In this document: positions 27,301 through 39,548 of the stretch, piece by piece | How the letters are laid out: the number at the start of each line of letters is the position of its first letter | Position numbering within the stretch: position 1 is the stretch's first letter | DNA from: Monarcha castaneiventris obscurior | Taxonomy: Eukaryota > Chordata > Aves > Passeriformes > Monarchidae | Assembly: GCA_026261815.1 (NCBI GenBank) | Contig: JAMPIT010000539.1 | Span: 4,976,501 to 5,040,500, forward strand | Direction: 5' to 3' | Length of the DNA stretch: 64,000 nt | Notes under the pieces: model-generated | What the model was told of the DNA's origin: nothing | The model's input: only the letters and a program-made list of their open reading frames with translations | Database searches by the model: none | Position numbers and translations under genes: made by a program

Positions 27301-30300
27301 AATTTCAGGTTTGTGGTAGAACGCAAACAAAAACTTGTTTTTGTTAGAAAGGGTAAGAGAGGGCAGGTCCCTGCTTAAATTTTATTCTGTTGAATCTGAA
27401 ACTCTCTGGAATACACTCCTCCAGAAAGTCTAGCATTTAAATACATAAATCCATGGAGTTCTTTCAGAGAGGCTGCCTGACAACCAGAAGGCAGAGGCTG
27501 GTGCCCACAGGGGCTATAAGAGAATATTCTGTGCTGGCTCAGCTCCCTTTCCAGTGCTAGTGTTTAGATAAATAAAAACATTTATAGCCAGAAACATTAT
27601 CACCCTAAAGAGACCCACAGTCCAATGCTGTGACTACAGCAATCAAAATGACATGATAAAAAAGTACCAGAAGTTGCACTTTTCCAGTAAAATACCTTTT
27701 GCAGTCACTATATGCAGAAGATTCTGTTTTAAAGATTAGGATATAAATTTCTAGGGAATCATACCTTAAATCAAACACTCAGAATATTTTCACAAGATCA
27801 GAAACAAAATATTAATATCTATTTAACATTCCATGTGGAAATACCAAACATTTCTGAAACAGGAAACACAATGCTATTACACAGCTGGCAGATTAACTCT
27901 GTTCTCCTGTGTTCAGCCACAAAGAACTCTTCAGTTCTGATCACTCAAGTCACTAAAAAAATAACATAAATTCAGTATAATTTATTTTCAAAAAATGTCT
28001 ATATGAAGCAACTAATATTAAACACATGTATCAGTGTTTAGAATAAGTAGCAGCCTAGTTTTTTTGCTTTTGCTTTTTTTTTTGTTACACATGGGAGTCT
28101 GTCTCCTCTTGTTCAGGTAGATGTGTGATCTATCAAAGTAGTTTCTGGAGCTGCTTTTTATGAAGTGTGGGTGTAAAAGACTATCACATCTTAAGTCTTA
28201 AGGTTGGAGATGAAAGCTGTCCATCATTAAGTCATTATTTATTTAACCTATCTGCTCAGTCCTCCAAACTTGGGCTGAGCCATTCGTTTGAAACTCATTT
28301 TAAAACATAAAAATAAAGGCTTCCCTTGGAGCAGAGCAATGCATAATGGAATATTTTTATACAAAACCTCTTTCAATACACTTTTCTCTGCCCCTAGGTA
28401 AAGAACATAAGAATTTTGAGTTTTTGAAACATTTTTGTATAGGTCCCAATTGTCTCAATTAATGTGACCATCTAACCATATCAAGAAAAGAATGGGAAAA
28501 ATATCTTTATGTAGTGGCAGTGGAAGGCAACACAGTGAGAAAAGGCTCTGTTCTAGTGGATTTTGCATGGGATCTAGACAGCTTCCTCTAAATGCCTGTT
28601 CCCCTCACGTGAGGCACAGAAGAAGTACGTTCTTGACTCAAGGGACTTACTGAGGTGCACAAAACCCATCGGAAGAATCTGGGTCTTTGCACTCCTTTCT
28701 TATAGGGCGCTGTGGCAAAATGTTGGCTCATTTCTCCTGTCATTAGGTATGCAGTGTCAGTAAAAATGATACATGTATGCCTTGAAATTTCATTCCATTC
28801 CCCTATTTGCTGCCTGATATTATTCCTTATTCCCGTAGGCTGCCACATTCATTCATCCTGGAACACGATTTTTTTCCCTGTTCCTGTTTGGTTCTCAGCC
28901 TCAACTCCCTGCCTGTGGTAATGAAAAGTTATGGGCAGAAAAAGATGTGCATAAAGAAGTGTAGGGCTGGAGATTAAACTCCCTATTGTAATTCATGTTA
29001 TTCTAATGAGGCACATAAGATCATTCAGAGCAGGGTAATGCAGTGATAATATGAAGAAACCAACATAATTTACTATGGGGAGCCTTTACTTAATACATCA
29101 TATTTCAGCAAGAAACTTAATAAAAGGAAGCTTAATGCATAAATACCACCAAGAAGCGTAGAAGATAATGCAGCATTTGATCAGACTAATACATAAACAC
29201 TACAGTGAAACTTAATTTCCAACAAGTTACCCACGAATCAAAATATACATATTGCTTATTGTTGTTGCTGAAGCAGTAGCTTAATAACTAAGGATACCAG
29301 AAGAGGCACAATAAGCATTTCCTATTATTTATATTCCCCAGTTGCCTATAATGACCATATAACTTAATATTTGATTGAATGGTCTGGATGTGAAAGCTAT
29401 TTCCCTTGCAAATTAATCCTAGCACTCAGCTGCAGTACAGCAAGAAGTGTTACCATGGCACTGTCATGAGGCTTATCCCATGACATTTTTCCCCCAGTTT
29501 TATTGATGCTTCCCTTTTTAAAGCCATCCAGTTTCATTGACTAATAAATATATATTGTGCCATAACTTGTTTTGACTTCTATTCCATCAAGGGTCAAAAC
29601 ACATCATTGGTGGCTTGTTATTTGTTATTATTAGCATTATGAGAGTGTTTAATATCTCTTTGAAAATCTGCAGTGTCCATTTGAAGGAGAGATTTCATCA
29701 TATTGGTATGGTCCCTGAAGAAGTGTCTTTCAAAACCGCAGCAGAGAAAGGGTGGGAAAAGAAAGTGGAAAGACTTAATGAGATGATAGTGACATGATTT
29801 AAGAGTTCTAACCCCACTGGCTGTGGTCCATGTTTCTCTTCTGCCTTATGTCTGGGGGCTGTGACCTTGCATGTGGAAATAGAGTTGATCTGGAGGTGTC
29901 ACCTGTGTAAATTGTTCCAGAGAAGTGCAGAACCACGCCTGGTTGTTACTCTGTGGGTATGAAGCAGACTCGATTGGTGTTAAAGGTCAGTGAAATTTCC
30001 TCTGGAAAATTCTTAAATTGATCATTTTTTTCTTTTTCCACCTCTAAGTGTGTTTATTTTGGTAGACTTCCAAAACGAAAGTTAAATGAAGATTAAAAAG
30101 CTTGCCAGGTTGTTTTCTGTCTCACAGCTGAGAATCCTGACTTCTGGAGCTGATGGATTTGGTCAGTCCTGGCACAATGTCTCACAGGTGAAGACAGGAG
30201 GGCTCTCTAACAAATCCCGACTTTACAGCAGTTTACCCTGAAAACTCTAAGAACCTGACTATTTTTCAGGGATCACAATTATTTAGATTCTGCTGAAGAT

Positions 30301-32021
30301 CTGGAAACTTCTGGGAGTTTTTGTTTGGGATTTCTTACATCCATACAGAAACTTGATATCTCCAACTCCATATTCTGGGGCATTGATCCAGAAATTGATC
30401 CAGCCATTGCTTCCAAAGCTTGTACATTTTCAAATCCAACCAAAACCAAATCTGGTCTGACAGGCAGCCACAAAACTGAGCTTCTAGTGCTGTCATGGGG
30501 TCAGATGAATCTCATTCTTTGCCTTAAGGCCTTCTAACTACCCTAAGATCATTTATTCCAACAAAATCAGTGTGTCCTTTCAGGAATTCCCTACTTTCAG
30601 GAACACTCTCCAGAATAGGTGATCAGGACTCAAGTGGGCTGAAACCAAGATGCATCCTGCATGGAGGGGGGTCAGGTGGAGGGGTTGGAAAGGTAATGTA
30701 CTACAGAATTCATGCTGTGTGTAACATAAAGCACTTCAGAATGAGGCTAAACTGAAAATTTTTAACTTCTCTGCATGTCTCTAGAGTTGGTGGAGTGCTG
30801 TCTGTTCATTTCACAGCTGCTCTTCTGACACACTCAGATCTCAGCCCAGTCTCCAATCCACTCACAGGATTTAGAGGGGAGATCCAGGGAACACCTGGTG
30901 TGGCCAGCATTAGACTGGCTACCTGAAGCTCGAGGTCTGGATGGCAGTAATGCAATTTCTGTTATCTTGCTTTCATTAAATGTCATTCCAGATGAAGACA
31001 GTCAAATGTAACCATGCATTATTTAGATTTTTTAAAAATAATTTAGGGCTTTTTTTTTTTTGTCAAATTTTCAGTCAGTTGTGGAAAAATAAAAACAGTT
31101 GGTCAATATTCAATATTTAAATGTGATGAATTATGTCAGCTTATTTCCCAGTATTATTAGTAAAGCACTAATAATATAATCCTTTATCTATTTCTAATCC
31201 CCTGTGTGAGAAATGTAACACCTTATGACTTTTTTCAAGCATCCCTGTTTTTCCAGTCACAGGATTTTTTTTTCCAAGACTGTGTGCATATAACAGTTGT
31301 TTATTTTCACATTTGTAACTAAAAATTGATTCAGGAAAAAAGGTCTGTTTTCAATAACCCGCTAGTTCAAGTCTCTGTGTATACCTTACATGGGTAACAT
31401 GAAATGACACTGAACTAATTTATGCTGAGATAATCCATCAGTTATCATCTCAGGGAACTGTGATAGGTCTGATTTTGATCCCTAATTATATTAGATTAAG
31501 TAAAAATGATACCATGAAGGTTATTTTTGTGAAAGAACTATCAGCCACAATGTACAGCAGCTGTTATGAAACAGAAGTTAAAATTCAGAGCTGCTAATGA
31601 GATCTGCAAGCTAACCTGCCATTTCAAGGTCCTTTACATCCATAAGTTTGTAAAAAGAACATGTTCAGTTTTTGAGGTCATAGTGTTACACAGTCCTGAA
31701 AACTCATTTGTATTTACTCCATGCTGTTTATTAATGCATGTAAGTAAAAAAATATAATTGGCATTTCATATGATGCATACTACATCTTATAGACAACCTA
31801 ACATTACATCAAAATGCCATTTTTTAGGTAACTTATCAACACTAGTTCAACTGAGAATCTAGGCAAATCTTCTCATTCTCTCTTTTTTTTTTAATAAATG
31901 ACAAAACATGTTTACATTTATTATTTCTGTGGTGATAGCTATATGCATGGGATGAGCAGATAGTAGATAATATTTATTAAATATTTCTCTTAGTGTCCAT
32001 AAAATCTGGATATTTTATGGT
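24317..32021. other. Long AT-rich stretch, no gene seen
   Basis: No coding region or well-preserved repeat is recognised over about 7.7 kb. A possible exon at 24372-24526 is treated as a finding. The piece at about 24545-24615 has an AATAATAATA-type tract followed by AAAGCACTTTGG, reminiscent of the tail of old L3/MIR-type repeats, but too short to call. T runs occur near 28071-28083, 31049-31061 and 31882-31893. Open frames reach only about 86 codons. Confidence 0.5.
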
Positions 32022-32104
32022 AAAAAAAACCCAACCAAAAAACCCCCAAGAAAACCAAACAGAAAACTCAACACCATTCCCCCCACCCATAAAAATAAAA
32101 AGTT
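32022..32104. repeat. A/C-rich low-complexity tract
   Basis: A mixture of A runs and C runs, similar in make-up to the tract at 14524-14600. No unit of constant length is visible. Confidence 0.8.
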
Positions 32105-32473
32105 ACAGAGAAAACAGTTTCTCATTAATATAATTTGTCTTCAAGAAGAAATTTGGTCTGACTCTGGTTCCATAATAATTTCTCACAGACAGAGTTTGTC
32201 TTTATAAGAGACAGAGCAGAAAAGGCAGCGCTCCAGCTCTGCACTGGAAATGTGAAGTTCAGCCATAGGGCTGCCTCCCTCAGAGGTCATCTCGCACAAG
32301 TTCCTCCAGTCCAGGGACATGTTCAGGCTGCTGACTTCCCTTTCTCCTCACTTGCAGTGCAGTCTGACTCTGGTTGTGCTCTGGCTCTCCCCAGATCCAG
32401 CTCTCCGTGTCCCACCCCATGCCTGGGCCCCTGCCCAGCTGCAGCTGCTGCTCCCACCCCCTGTGCCCCCAAG

Positions 32474-33030
32474 TGTTGCCCTTGGACACGAAAAGAAGTA
32501 CACAGACTCAAGCAGTTCAGGACAGGAATGCCAGGGCATGAAAGGCCCTGCCTTTCTTTATTCTATCATTTTTATACCTTTTTAAAACCAACCGTGGATT
32601 GGAGGATGAGGTTGCCACCTCTCCAACCACACAGGACAATCATAAAATCTATCATATTTCTCTGCCTTAGGAGAAGGAATGAAAACAATAAAGACAGTTA
32701 GGTAAACATAAGGCTGTTTACAGAAGAATGCATGAGAAATTCTATCCCAGAAATGAAGACATCGAAAGGCTGCAAAACTCAGGGCAATACCCAAGGACCC
32801 TTCTCCTCTTGCCGCCTGCTGCTGCCATCTCTTCAGTGTCCCTCAGCCCTGTTTTGTGATGTGTTCCTCTGCAGGAAGTCTTGCACCCTGCAAGAGAAGG
32901 AATTCGATGCCTCTGGCTGTTAATGCAGCCTCCCTGGCAGATCCTTTGGGGAGGGTTCCAAACCCACTGAACTGAATGGAAAAATCTCTGACTCGCTGTG
33001 TTTGAATCATGTCCATACACCCCTGCAGAC
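32474..33030 (-). mobile_element. Probable solo LTR of an endogenous retrovirus
   Basis: On the minus strand there is a TATAAA box (32576-32571), closely followed by an AATAAA signal (32562-32557). A GC-richer stretch then ends with CA at about 32475-32474. This is the U3-R-U5 order of a retroviral LTR with a very short R region. The stretch upstream of the TATA box on that strand, including a CTCCAATCCACGGTTG motif at about 32606-32591, resembles passerine LTRs as I remember them. The U3 edge near 33030 is a guess and I found no target-site duplication. No retroviral coding sequence lies on either side, so it would be a solo LTR. It could instead be a chance combination of signals. Confidence 0.5.
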
Positions 33031-36000
33031 AAATGTCTTAATATCTGACTGTGGGGACTTAGCTATATTTAAATTTACCCTCCTAGTCCAGAGAAGAGTC
33101 TTGTCCTTCACAGCTTCCTAGGGCTTTGCACTGGCAAGGGATCTGACAGATTGATTTGTGCCCAGGCCCTCAGCTTTGCCTGGTTGCCACACTTCCACAA
33201 GAGACTACTCGGCAATTAAATCTCAGACCTGAACAAAGTCAGAGGGTGATGCAGGAGAGAAGTGGCAGCAGGCTGGGGCATGGTGATGCCCCAATGTCTG
33301 GAACAACAACTGCTGTCAATAAAAAGGCCTTCTCCTGCTAGAGGACTGGTGTCTCTTCACTCAAGAAGATGGATTTTAAGGTGTTGCTATAAATTGAATA
33401 ACTCAGCTGAACAGAGTTTGGTCCATTTACAATGTTAAACCATATTTTTTGACATATAAGCACTAGGCATTTAGCAATATGTCCTTAAATTAGTTTTGTA
33501 GGTTTCGTTCTGCTTCAGCTTTCACTTTTCCAGGGGTTTTCTTTCTTCTTCCTATACACTTTCATTTAGTCTTAACACACGATTCTTCTCTGCTTTTCAT
33601 TGTTTCCCCTTGACACACTAATCAGGCTGCCAGGCCACTCTGTCTCAGCAGGGCCAACATCCTTTTAGCTGCACTCCAACGCTTTGCCAGTGTTCCTTAG
33701 ATGTTTTGCTTTGACTTTGTGTTGCACCATCTTCAAGAAACCTGTTTGACTATGGAGAAAAAGGCATGCAATGAGGCATCAGTAAAGGGACAAAGATCAG
33801 GTACCCTGAGGAGGTAGAACATCAATAAAAAAGAAGGAATGAATGCCTCTGAGGAAGATAAAGCAGCGTGATTCACAGCTCTGGAGAATGCTAGGCAGGC
33901 ATGAAATGTTTGTAAGGTAAATAATAGCCTAAGATCAAAAACAACAAACAAAAGCAGATGAAACACAGTATCAAACAGAATTTAAATAAATCATTAGAAG
34001 AAAAACCTATTTCTTGAACCATAGGACACTAAACAGCATTTAATTAAAAATGTGTTTGATCTTCTGATATGATTAGTTTTGCATTACCCTGCCATTTATT
34101 TTGGTGATATTGAGGCCAAAGGGGCTGGTGTCCTGGGCCAAACCAGATTTAAATAACAGAACTTGTGCTGAGCTTAGTGAAAAAACTTTGATTTACTTCA
34201 GTGGAACCATCAACTTGTCTATTCTTAGACCTGGAAAGCAATTTTTACTTGACACCTGCTGTTTTATCTCACTTTCTCTCTCACTTAATGTTGTAGCTGG
34301 CAAACACAGGGACTGGAGCTGTGCCTAATGCCTTGCTGGGGGAATCCTTGACCCTTTTTTTAAGCAGGGCTGCCTTTGGATGGATGGGAAAAATCTAGTC
34401 CAAAGGACTGTGCAAAAAAAAGTTAGAGGAAATCTTGGCCATTGGTCATCTTTCCTCAGGATTCCTAAGGAGCAAAATTAAAGTAGCTCATATTAATGTA
34501 CTGCTGAAAAAATAACGGCTTAACAGCTTTTGATCTTTGCAGTAATATATGGCGATTTTTCAAAAATGAGAGTATCTAGAGTAATTTTTTCACACTTGCT
34601 CCTCAGCTTGCATATGAAATGGGCAGTATTAAGTAGGCCAAAGATCTTTACATAAGTCATTGTTTGCCCACATTAAAACAGAAGACTGTCAACCATATAT
34701 TACCTACTGGATGCTCCTCATTTATATTATCAAATAAAAAAAAAAATCAAATCACTAAAAAGATGATTTCTTAGGTAACAACTGCAGGAATTGCTTTTTA
34801 TATAGCAAATGTTTTACAAATATTGATAGTGTTTTAGCTTTAGGGCTTAGCTAGTGTGTCATAAATGAGAAGAAAAAAAGCAAGTAAAAGGAAAAATGTA
34901 CTAATGTTTATTCTACAAAGTCAAATAAGTGATTTAGTGATTGGTAAGACCCCTATAAATCACTGCAGACTGTGTTTTTAGCAAGCTTCTGAAAATGAAT
35001 CTGCTCTCCTGTTTAACACAGCCAGGCCTGCCCAGAGCACTGGCCTGACATAAATCAATTCTGTTCATACCCCAACTGCTGTGAAATGCAAGTCTTGATT
35101 CTCAGATTGCCAGATCCCTTCCCTTAGGGAAGAAAGCTGAGTGCTGGGGAGAAGATATTCCAAAAAAGCAGCGCAGATCTGGTTTGTAAAACCCTTGCAG
35201 GAGAGAACAGGTCTTCTATCACCAACCTTTCTATGTGTTATACAACATACCTGGTGCTGATGACATTATGGAAAAGGTGGTGTTAGGTCTTCAGTGAGTC
35301 ATGGGCATGTTTTTATGAGGATATTTATTAACTTAGTACATAATTGAAAAAAAAACCAACTAAAAAAGAAAGCCTAAATGTAGATAAGCAACACTGGAAC
35401 TCTTGAAACTGAAGATACTGTACTTCAAGTTACGTTTTTATGACACAGCTCCCATATTTTCATTTCCTTGTAGACTTGTAAACCACAGGCCTTGTCCCAG
35501 CTAGGAGTGCCAGGAGGTAAAGGCCAAAAAGCTCAAGTGGCTTTCTGAATAGTAAAATCAGTGAGGTGCCTCTGGGTATGATAGTAATGCAACTCTACAT
35601 GACAGACAACGTTCTGTTAGATTAAATACCATTTTTGTAACTGTAAAGAAGTATCTGTTTCTCAGTTTCTGTAACACTTGCTCGAGGTACATTACCCATA
35701 TAATTAGGCATGATTAAATGATAATTGCAGTCTTTTTGCAAAGTAATTCCATGGCTGTTTATGCTTTGCAGAAAGTACATGGCATTTATTTTGCATGTGT
35801 CAAGGAAAATCTCTAAATGTTAAAGAAGTTGCTAAGGAATAATTGCCATAAATTTACAAGGGAATTACTAGGTAACATATGCCTGAGATTGAATGAAGTC
35901 CTATACAAATTTCTGTCAAGATGCAATTGTATTTTCAAAATGGCATTACTATTGTATTATTTCTGAAAAAAAAGTCATGGCAAGTGGAAACATCTGTATT

Positions 36001-36783
36001 TGGTTATGGCTGATAAATTATTTAAGCAAGCTATGACGTTTTTTATTTATAAAAGCTCTTCTTCCAGTGCTACAGAAACCCCTTTTTACACCTAATTCTG
36101 GAGACACACGGCAGCTCTTTTGCTTTGATATTTCTCCTTTTGAACAAGGATAACACAGCAAGCAGAGGGTAAGGAGGTCTGTACCACACAGTGTCACTTT
36201 GTATGTTAGAAAAAATCCTCATAAACACTGGCCTCATCTGCATTAACTTAGTTTGGATCCAGGGTGCACCTGTGGAGTAAATCTTCCCAGCTGCTGCTGG
36301 GGAACCTCCTGGCCTGCTCGCTTGATGTGAGGCTTGGAGTGAGACTCTATTCTGGTGCTTCCTAAAATCTCATTCCTTTCTGGAGGGCATTTCAAAGGAA
36401 AACATACCTCTTTTAAATCTGAAGGAAACAATCACAAAGTGACCTTAGAAGCAGAATTTCTTTGAAATAGATTTGGATATTTATCACTGTGATTTATATT
36501 TTCTTTGGGACAATGGCATTTTTTGGGTAGAGAATTGTTTGCTTCCTGTTTGGGAAGCACCTACTCTCTGAAAGCAGTTTGGATTTAGGGAGTCCTTGTG
36601 CCTGATTTCACAAATATTTAAACACAGACTCGATATTAAGCTGATAATTTATTTCAGTTCTATTAATTGTAAGTAGTTTTGGTCATAGAGCAGCTCAGCA
36701 TGGGCCTGAGACCTGGAATTCTTTGGCCTGGAAAAGTCTCAGTGCAGATCTTACCAAAGCTGATTTCTGTTTCATGGGGGCTG
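33031..36783. other. Non-coding stretch, no gene seen
   Basis: Only short frames (up to about 77 codons) occur. A GC-richer patch at about 33150-33345 contains an AATAAA motif (33318-33325 region) and could be a further LTR scrap, but nothing else supports that. An A run lies at about 34736-34746. Confidence 0.5.
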
Positions 36784-36960
36784 TAGGGAAGGAGGGCTCA
36801 GGTTCCTCTCAGAGGTGCCCACTTCCAGGACAAGAGGCAACGGGCACAGACTGAAACACGCAAAATTCTTTGTGAACATGAGAAAACAATTGTTTTATTG
36901 TGAGAGGAGTCAAACACTGGAATGGGTTGGCAGGAGAGCCTTCAGTTTCCATCCTCATAC
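36784..36960 (+). mobile_element. CR1 LINE 3' UTR fragment
   Basis: The segment follows the plus-strand CR1 3' UTR consensus in order. It has a block with CAGAGGTGCCC, then GGACAAGAGGCAACGGGCAC, CAGACTGAAACAC, AACATGAGAAAACAATTGTT, TGTGAGAGGAGTCAAACACTGGAA and a GTTTCCATCCTC block. The element is cut at both ends: it lacks ORF2, and the last part with the terminal short repeats is missing after about 36960. The 125-codon open frame at 36815-37192 starts inside this fragment, so its first half is untranslated CR1 sequence rather than a protein. Confidence 0.85.
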
Positions 36961-39204
36961 CGAATTATGCTTTGGGGTGTCTTGTTGCAAAATCTTTCTG
37001 GAAAATGGTGCAGAATGCACAGGTTGGTGCCCTCTTTTTCTGTGTATTTCTTTTCAGGTTGCTTGTGCACTGGAAGAGGCTAATGCTCTTTCTTCTCTCG
37101 TGCTTCTGTCTACTGAAATGACTTTTTCCCATAAGATTTCTTTGCTTGGAAGGGATGTCAAAAAAATTTGCAGAAACCAAGATGAGTATTAAATACAGAA
37201 GTTCTCTGGAGGGGAGATATGCTGTGCATATCCTGCCACAGTCAAATGAAAAATTGCCACTCAGGTACCTAAATCAACTAATTAATCCATACTACATTAA
37301 TTATGATGATGAAAAGCTAATCATAGCTTATTGGCCTAAAAACAAATGCAAGTGAATGAGAGAGATTTTCAAGGCTGGTTGGTGGCCCCAATCCAACATA
37401 CTCCAAAAATCTGCTGGAGGGACCAAGCAGAACTCAGTAGTGACTGCAGGTAAGAACAAATCCATTAATTTTTTGGGCCATTTTCAAAGGCAATGGCAAA
37501 ACTGTCAACCTTCTCTTCGTAACTAAAAGTTGTGTTAGTTTTCATGAAACATTTACGCAAGCTTTTGACCATTTCTACCTTTGTGTGACATTCAGGAATT
37601 CCTCAAATATTCTTATAAACACGCATTTTTATAAATATGTATCATAGAAGAAAAGTTACGGTATTGGATGATACATATTTGTCTGGAATATTTACAAATT
37701 TCAGTCTCTGATGAACTGCATGTTTATAGCTTTAGACAAGACTGACAATGTTGTAGTGATTAAGAGAGATTTCTGTGTTGGTTTTGATTACTGTGGCAGC
37801 AAAGCGTATCTGCGAGCGACAGAGTCAAACGTATCTCTGCCAGAACAGAAGGGATGTTAAATCTGGGATGCCCCTGTTGGTTTCCCTTTCCATCTTTCTG
37901 TTTATCTCAGCAAATTATAGTCCTGCAGAGACTAGTTTGGATCTAAAGCTTAACCTACATTCCCTTAACATCTGTTCCTAAGGAGTAAAAACATATGAAT
38001 TTGTACATGCTGATTCATTTTCAAAGGGAGACATTTCCCATGAAAAGCCTTTCCACTGAAATATAATCCAAACACTCCCTAAAAGACAAAAATGAATAAT
38101 ATAAACCAGGCTGAGATTTAAAAAAAAAAAAAAAAGGAAGTGGTACAGCGATTTTCACAGTAATTTTTCTTTTCAAAGCCAGTGCAGGTAAACAAATACA
38201 AAGGTAACCAACACAATGCATAAAACAGGAACAAAGGAAATTCTTGAAAATAAAACTCAAGTTGGAGAAGAAAGTGAGTGGAGAAGCATAGGATTTGTCT
38301 TGTGACAATCAAAAATAATAAACCAGGAAGGAAATAATGGAAAAATGCAAATTCTGAAAGTTGAAGCAACTCTACAGGAAGAGAGCATTGTCATGGTGGA
38401 AAGTAATCAGCCTAAGGGCACCAGAAAATCCTCCTTGGCTTAAATCAGTTTGTAAATAATACTGACATACTTCATATAGGGAGTGAGAAGAGTAGACAGG
38501 TTTACAAAGAAGCAAATTTTTCTAGGATAATAAAAATAAAAGCATTATCACACATTTTCATCCTGGGACAGTTTCAGCTCTTGTGCTGCAGGGCATCAGA
38601 GCAAGAACCCAGTGGTAGAAAATCCAGCCTAGGAACGAAATACACAAAACAATAAATGCAGAATTGGATATTCTGTACCATTGTGGGTTATATCTTTGTT
38701 GTCACCATAATGTAGAAGCAGATGGCAAATATTTGTACTTTTGTTTCTTTGAAGTTTTGTCCAAAATCTTCATACACAGGAGAGATCATCTTACATCACT
38801 GGGGAGTTGGGGACTTGCTTTCTGTTTCAGGTGGGGATGTGGCTTCTGTTTTGAAGAGCTGCATTTTCCTTCACATCTGCTGCCTTTGTGTTCGAGTTTC
38901 TGGGAGCTGGGAAGAGCTCTATCCTCACGTCACAGCTGGAGCGAGGGAGACGGTGTTCAAAGTTGCTTTCTTCCTTTTGAATGAGAAAAGAAAATTATAT
39001 CTGTGCCAAGTGGGGGGTGGAGAGCAGGCTGCAGAAGGGGCTGTGTTGCTGCCTCTGCAGGAGCACTTTGTTAAGAGCTTCCAGATGCAGGGCAGCAGTG
39101 GTGACTCTTGCAGAGACCCCACAGGTGCCACACACTCACAGACACGGGGATAATGTGCTGCTGTACCCAGGACATCCATTAATGCACACCACACCTAAGT
39201 TTTG
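36961..39204. other. Non-coding stretch, no gene seen
   Basis: A good acceptor-like motif (TTCTTTTCAG) ends at about 37057 and the frame after it stays open for 44 codons, but no known protein results. A run of 16 A lies at 38120-38135. A GC-richer part at about 38800-39160 carries overlapping frames on both strands (106 and 143 codons on plus, 89 on minus) that do not resemble proteins. Confidence 0.5.
38120..38135. repeat. Poly(A) run, 16 bases
   Basis: An uninterrupted A run. The upstream sequence resembles no processed transcript or SINE, so it is scored as simple sequence. Confidence 0.9.
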
Positions 39205-39471
39205 TTAGACTTTCTTAGCCTGGGAAGAAAGTAGGGATGGAGGTGTTTTAACATTTGCTTTTATTTCTTATTGCCCTGCTCTGGTTTGATCAGTAATACA
39301 CATTTTCCCCAAAGAAACCAGTTTTACCCATGGTGGTGGTTGCTGAGTGATCTCTCTGTGTCCTTATCTCAACCCCCGAGCCTTTAGTTGTGTTTATTCT
39401 CCCCCCATCCAGCTGAGGAGAGACAGAGGGGCTCAGTGGGCACTTGGCATCCAGCCCTGGTCAACCCACTT
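39205..39471 (+). mobile_element. Partial LTR, 3' portion (same family as 50004-50475)
   Basis: This aligns by eye, in the same order and orientation, with 50212-50475. Shared landmarks are GGGAAGAAAG, TTTATTTCTTATT, TTATCTCAACCC, GAGCCTTT, CCAGCTGAGGAG and GTGGGCAC followed by CATCCAGCC and GTCAACCCAC. I remember this sequence as the end of an LTR common in passerine birds. Only the 3' part is present: the sequence before about 39205 does not match the other copy. Directly after it comes a CR1 terminus (39483-39548). No coding sequence of a provirus adjoins it. Confidence 0.75.
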
Positions 39472-39482
39472 GACTTTTTTTT

Positions 39483-39548
39483 AGTGGGAGAATGACCAAC
39501 TTGATTTCCTGAGATGTCTTCCAACCAGAATTGTTCTGTGATTCTAAA
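39483..39548 (+). mobile_element. CR1 LINE 3' terminus
   Basis: The segment reads as the last 60-odd bases of CR1: a GACCAACTTGATTTCCTGAG block, CTTCCAACCAGAATT and GTTCTGTGATTCT. The terminal repeat is reduced to little more than one unit. It sits about a dozen bases after an LTR end (39471), so the two retroelement scraps are almost joined. Confidence 0.8.

Noticed and set aside
33150..33345. Another solo LTR
   Set aside because: An AATAAA motif and higher GC are present, but there is no TATA box, no recognisable U3 and no TG...CA ends.
36815..37192. A 125-codon gene
   Set aside because: Its first half lies in CR1 3' UTR sequence, so the frame is fortuitous. The half after the acceptor-like motif at 37057 (44 codons) resembles no known protein.
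38120..38135. Poly(A) tail of a processed pseudogene
   Set aside because: The sequence upstream has no long frame, no similarity to a transcript that I know, and no flanking direct repeat.
38722..39194. Genes on plus (143 codons) and minus (89 codons)
   Set aside because: The frames overlap each other in a GC-richer patch and neither shows a known motif. One plus frame also has stops where a homologue would need continuity with its neighbours.
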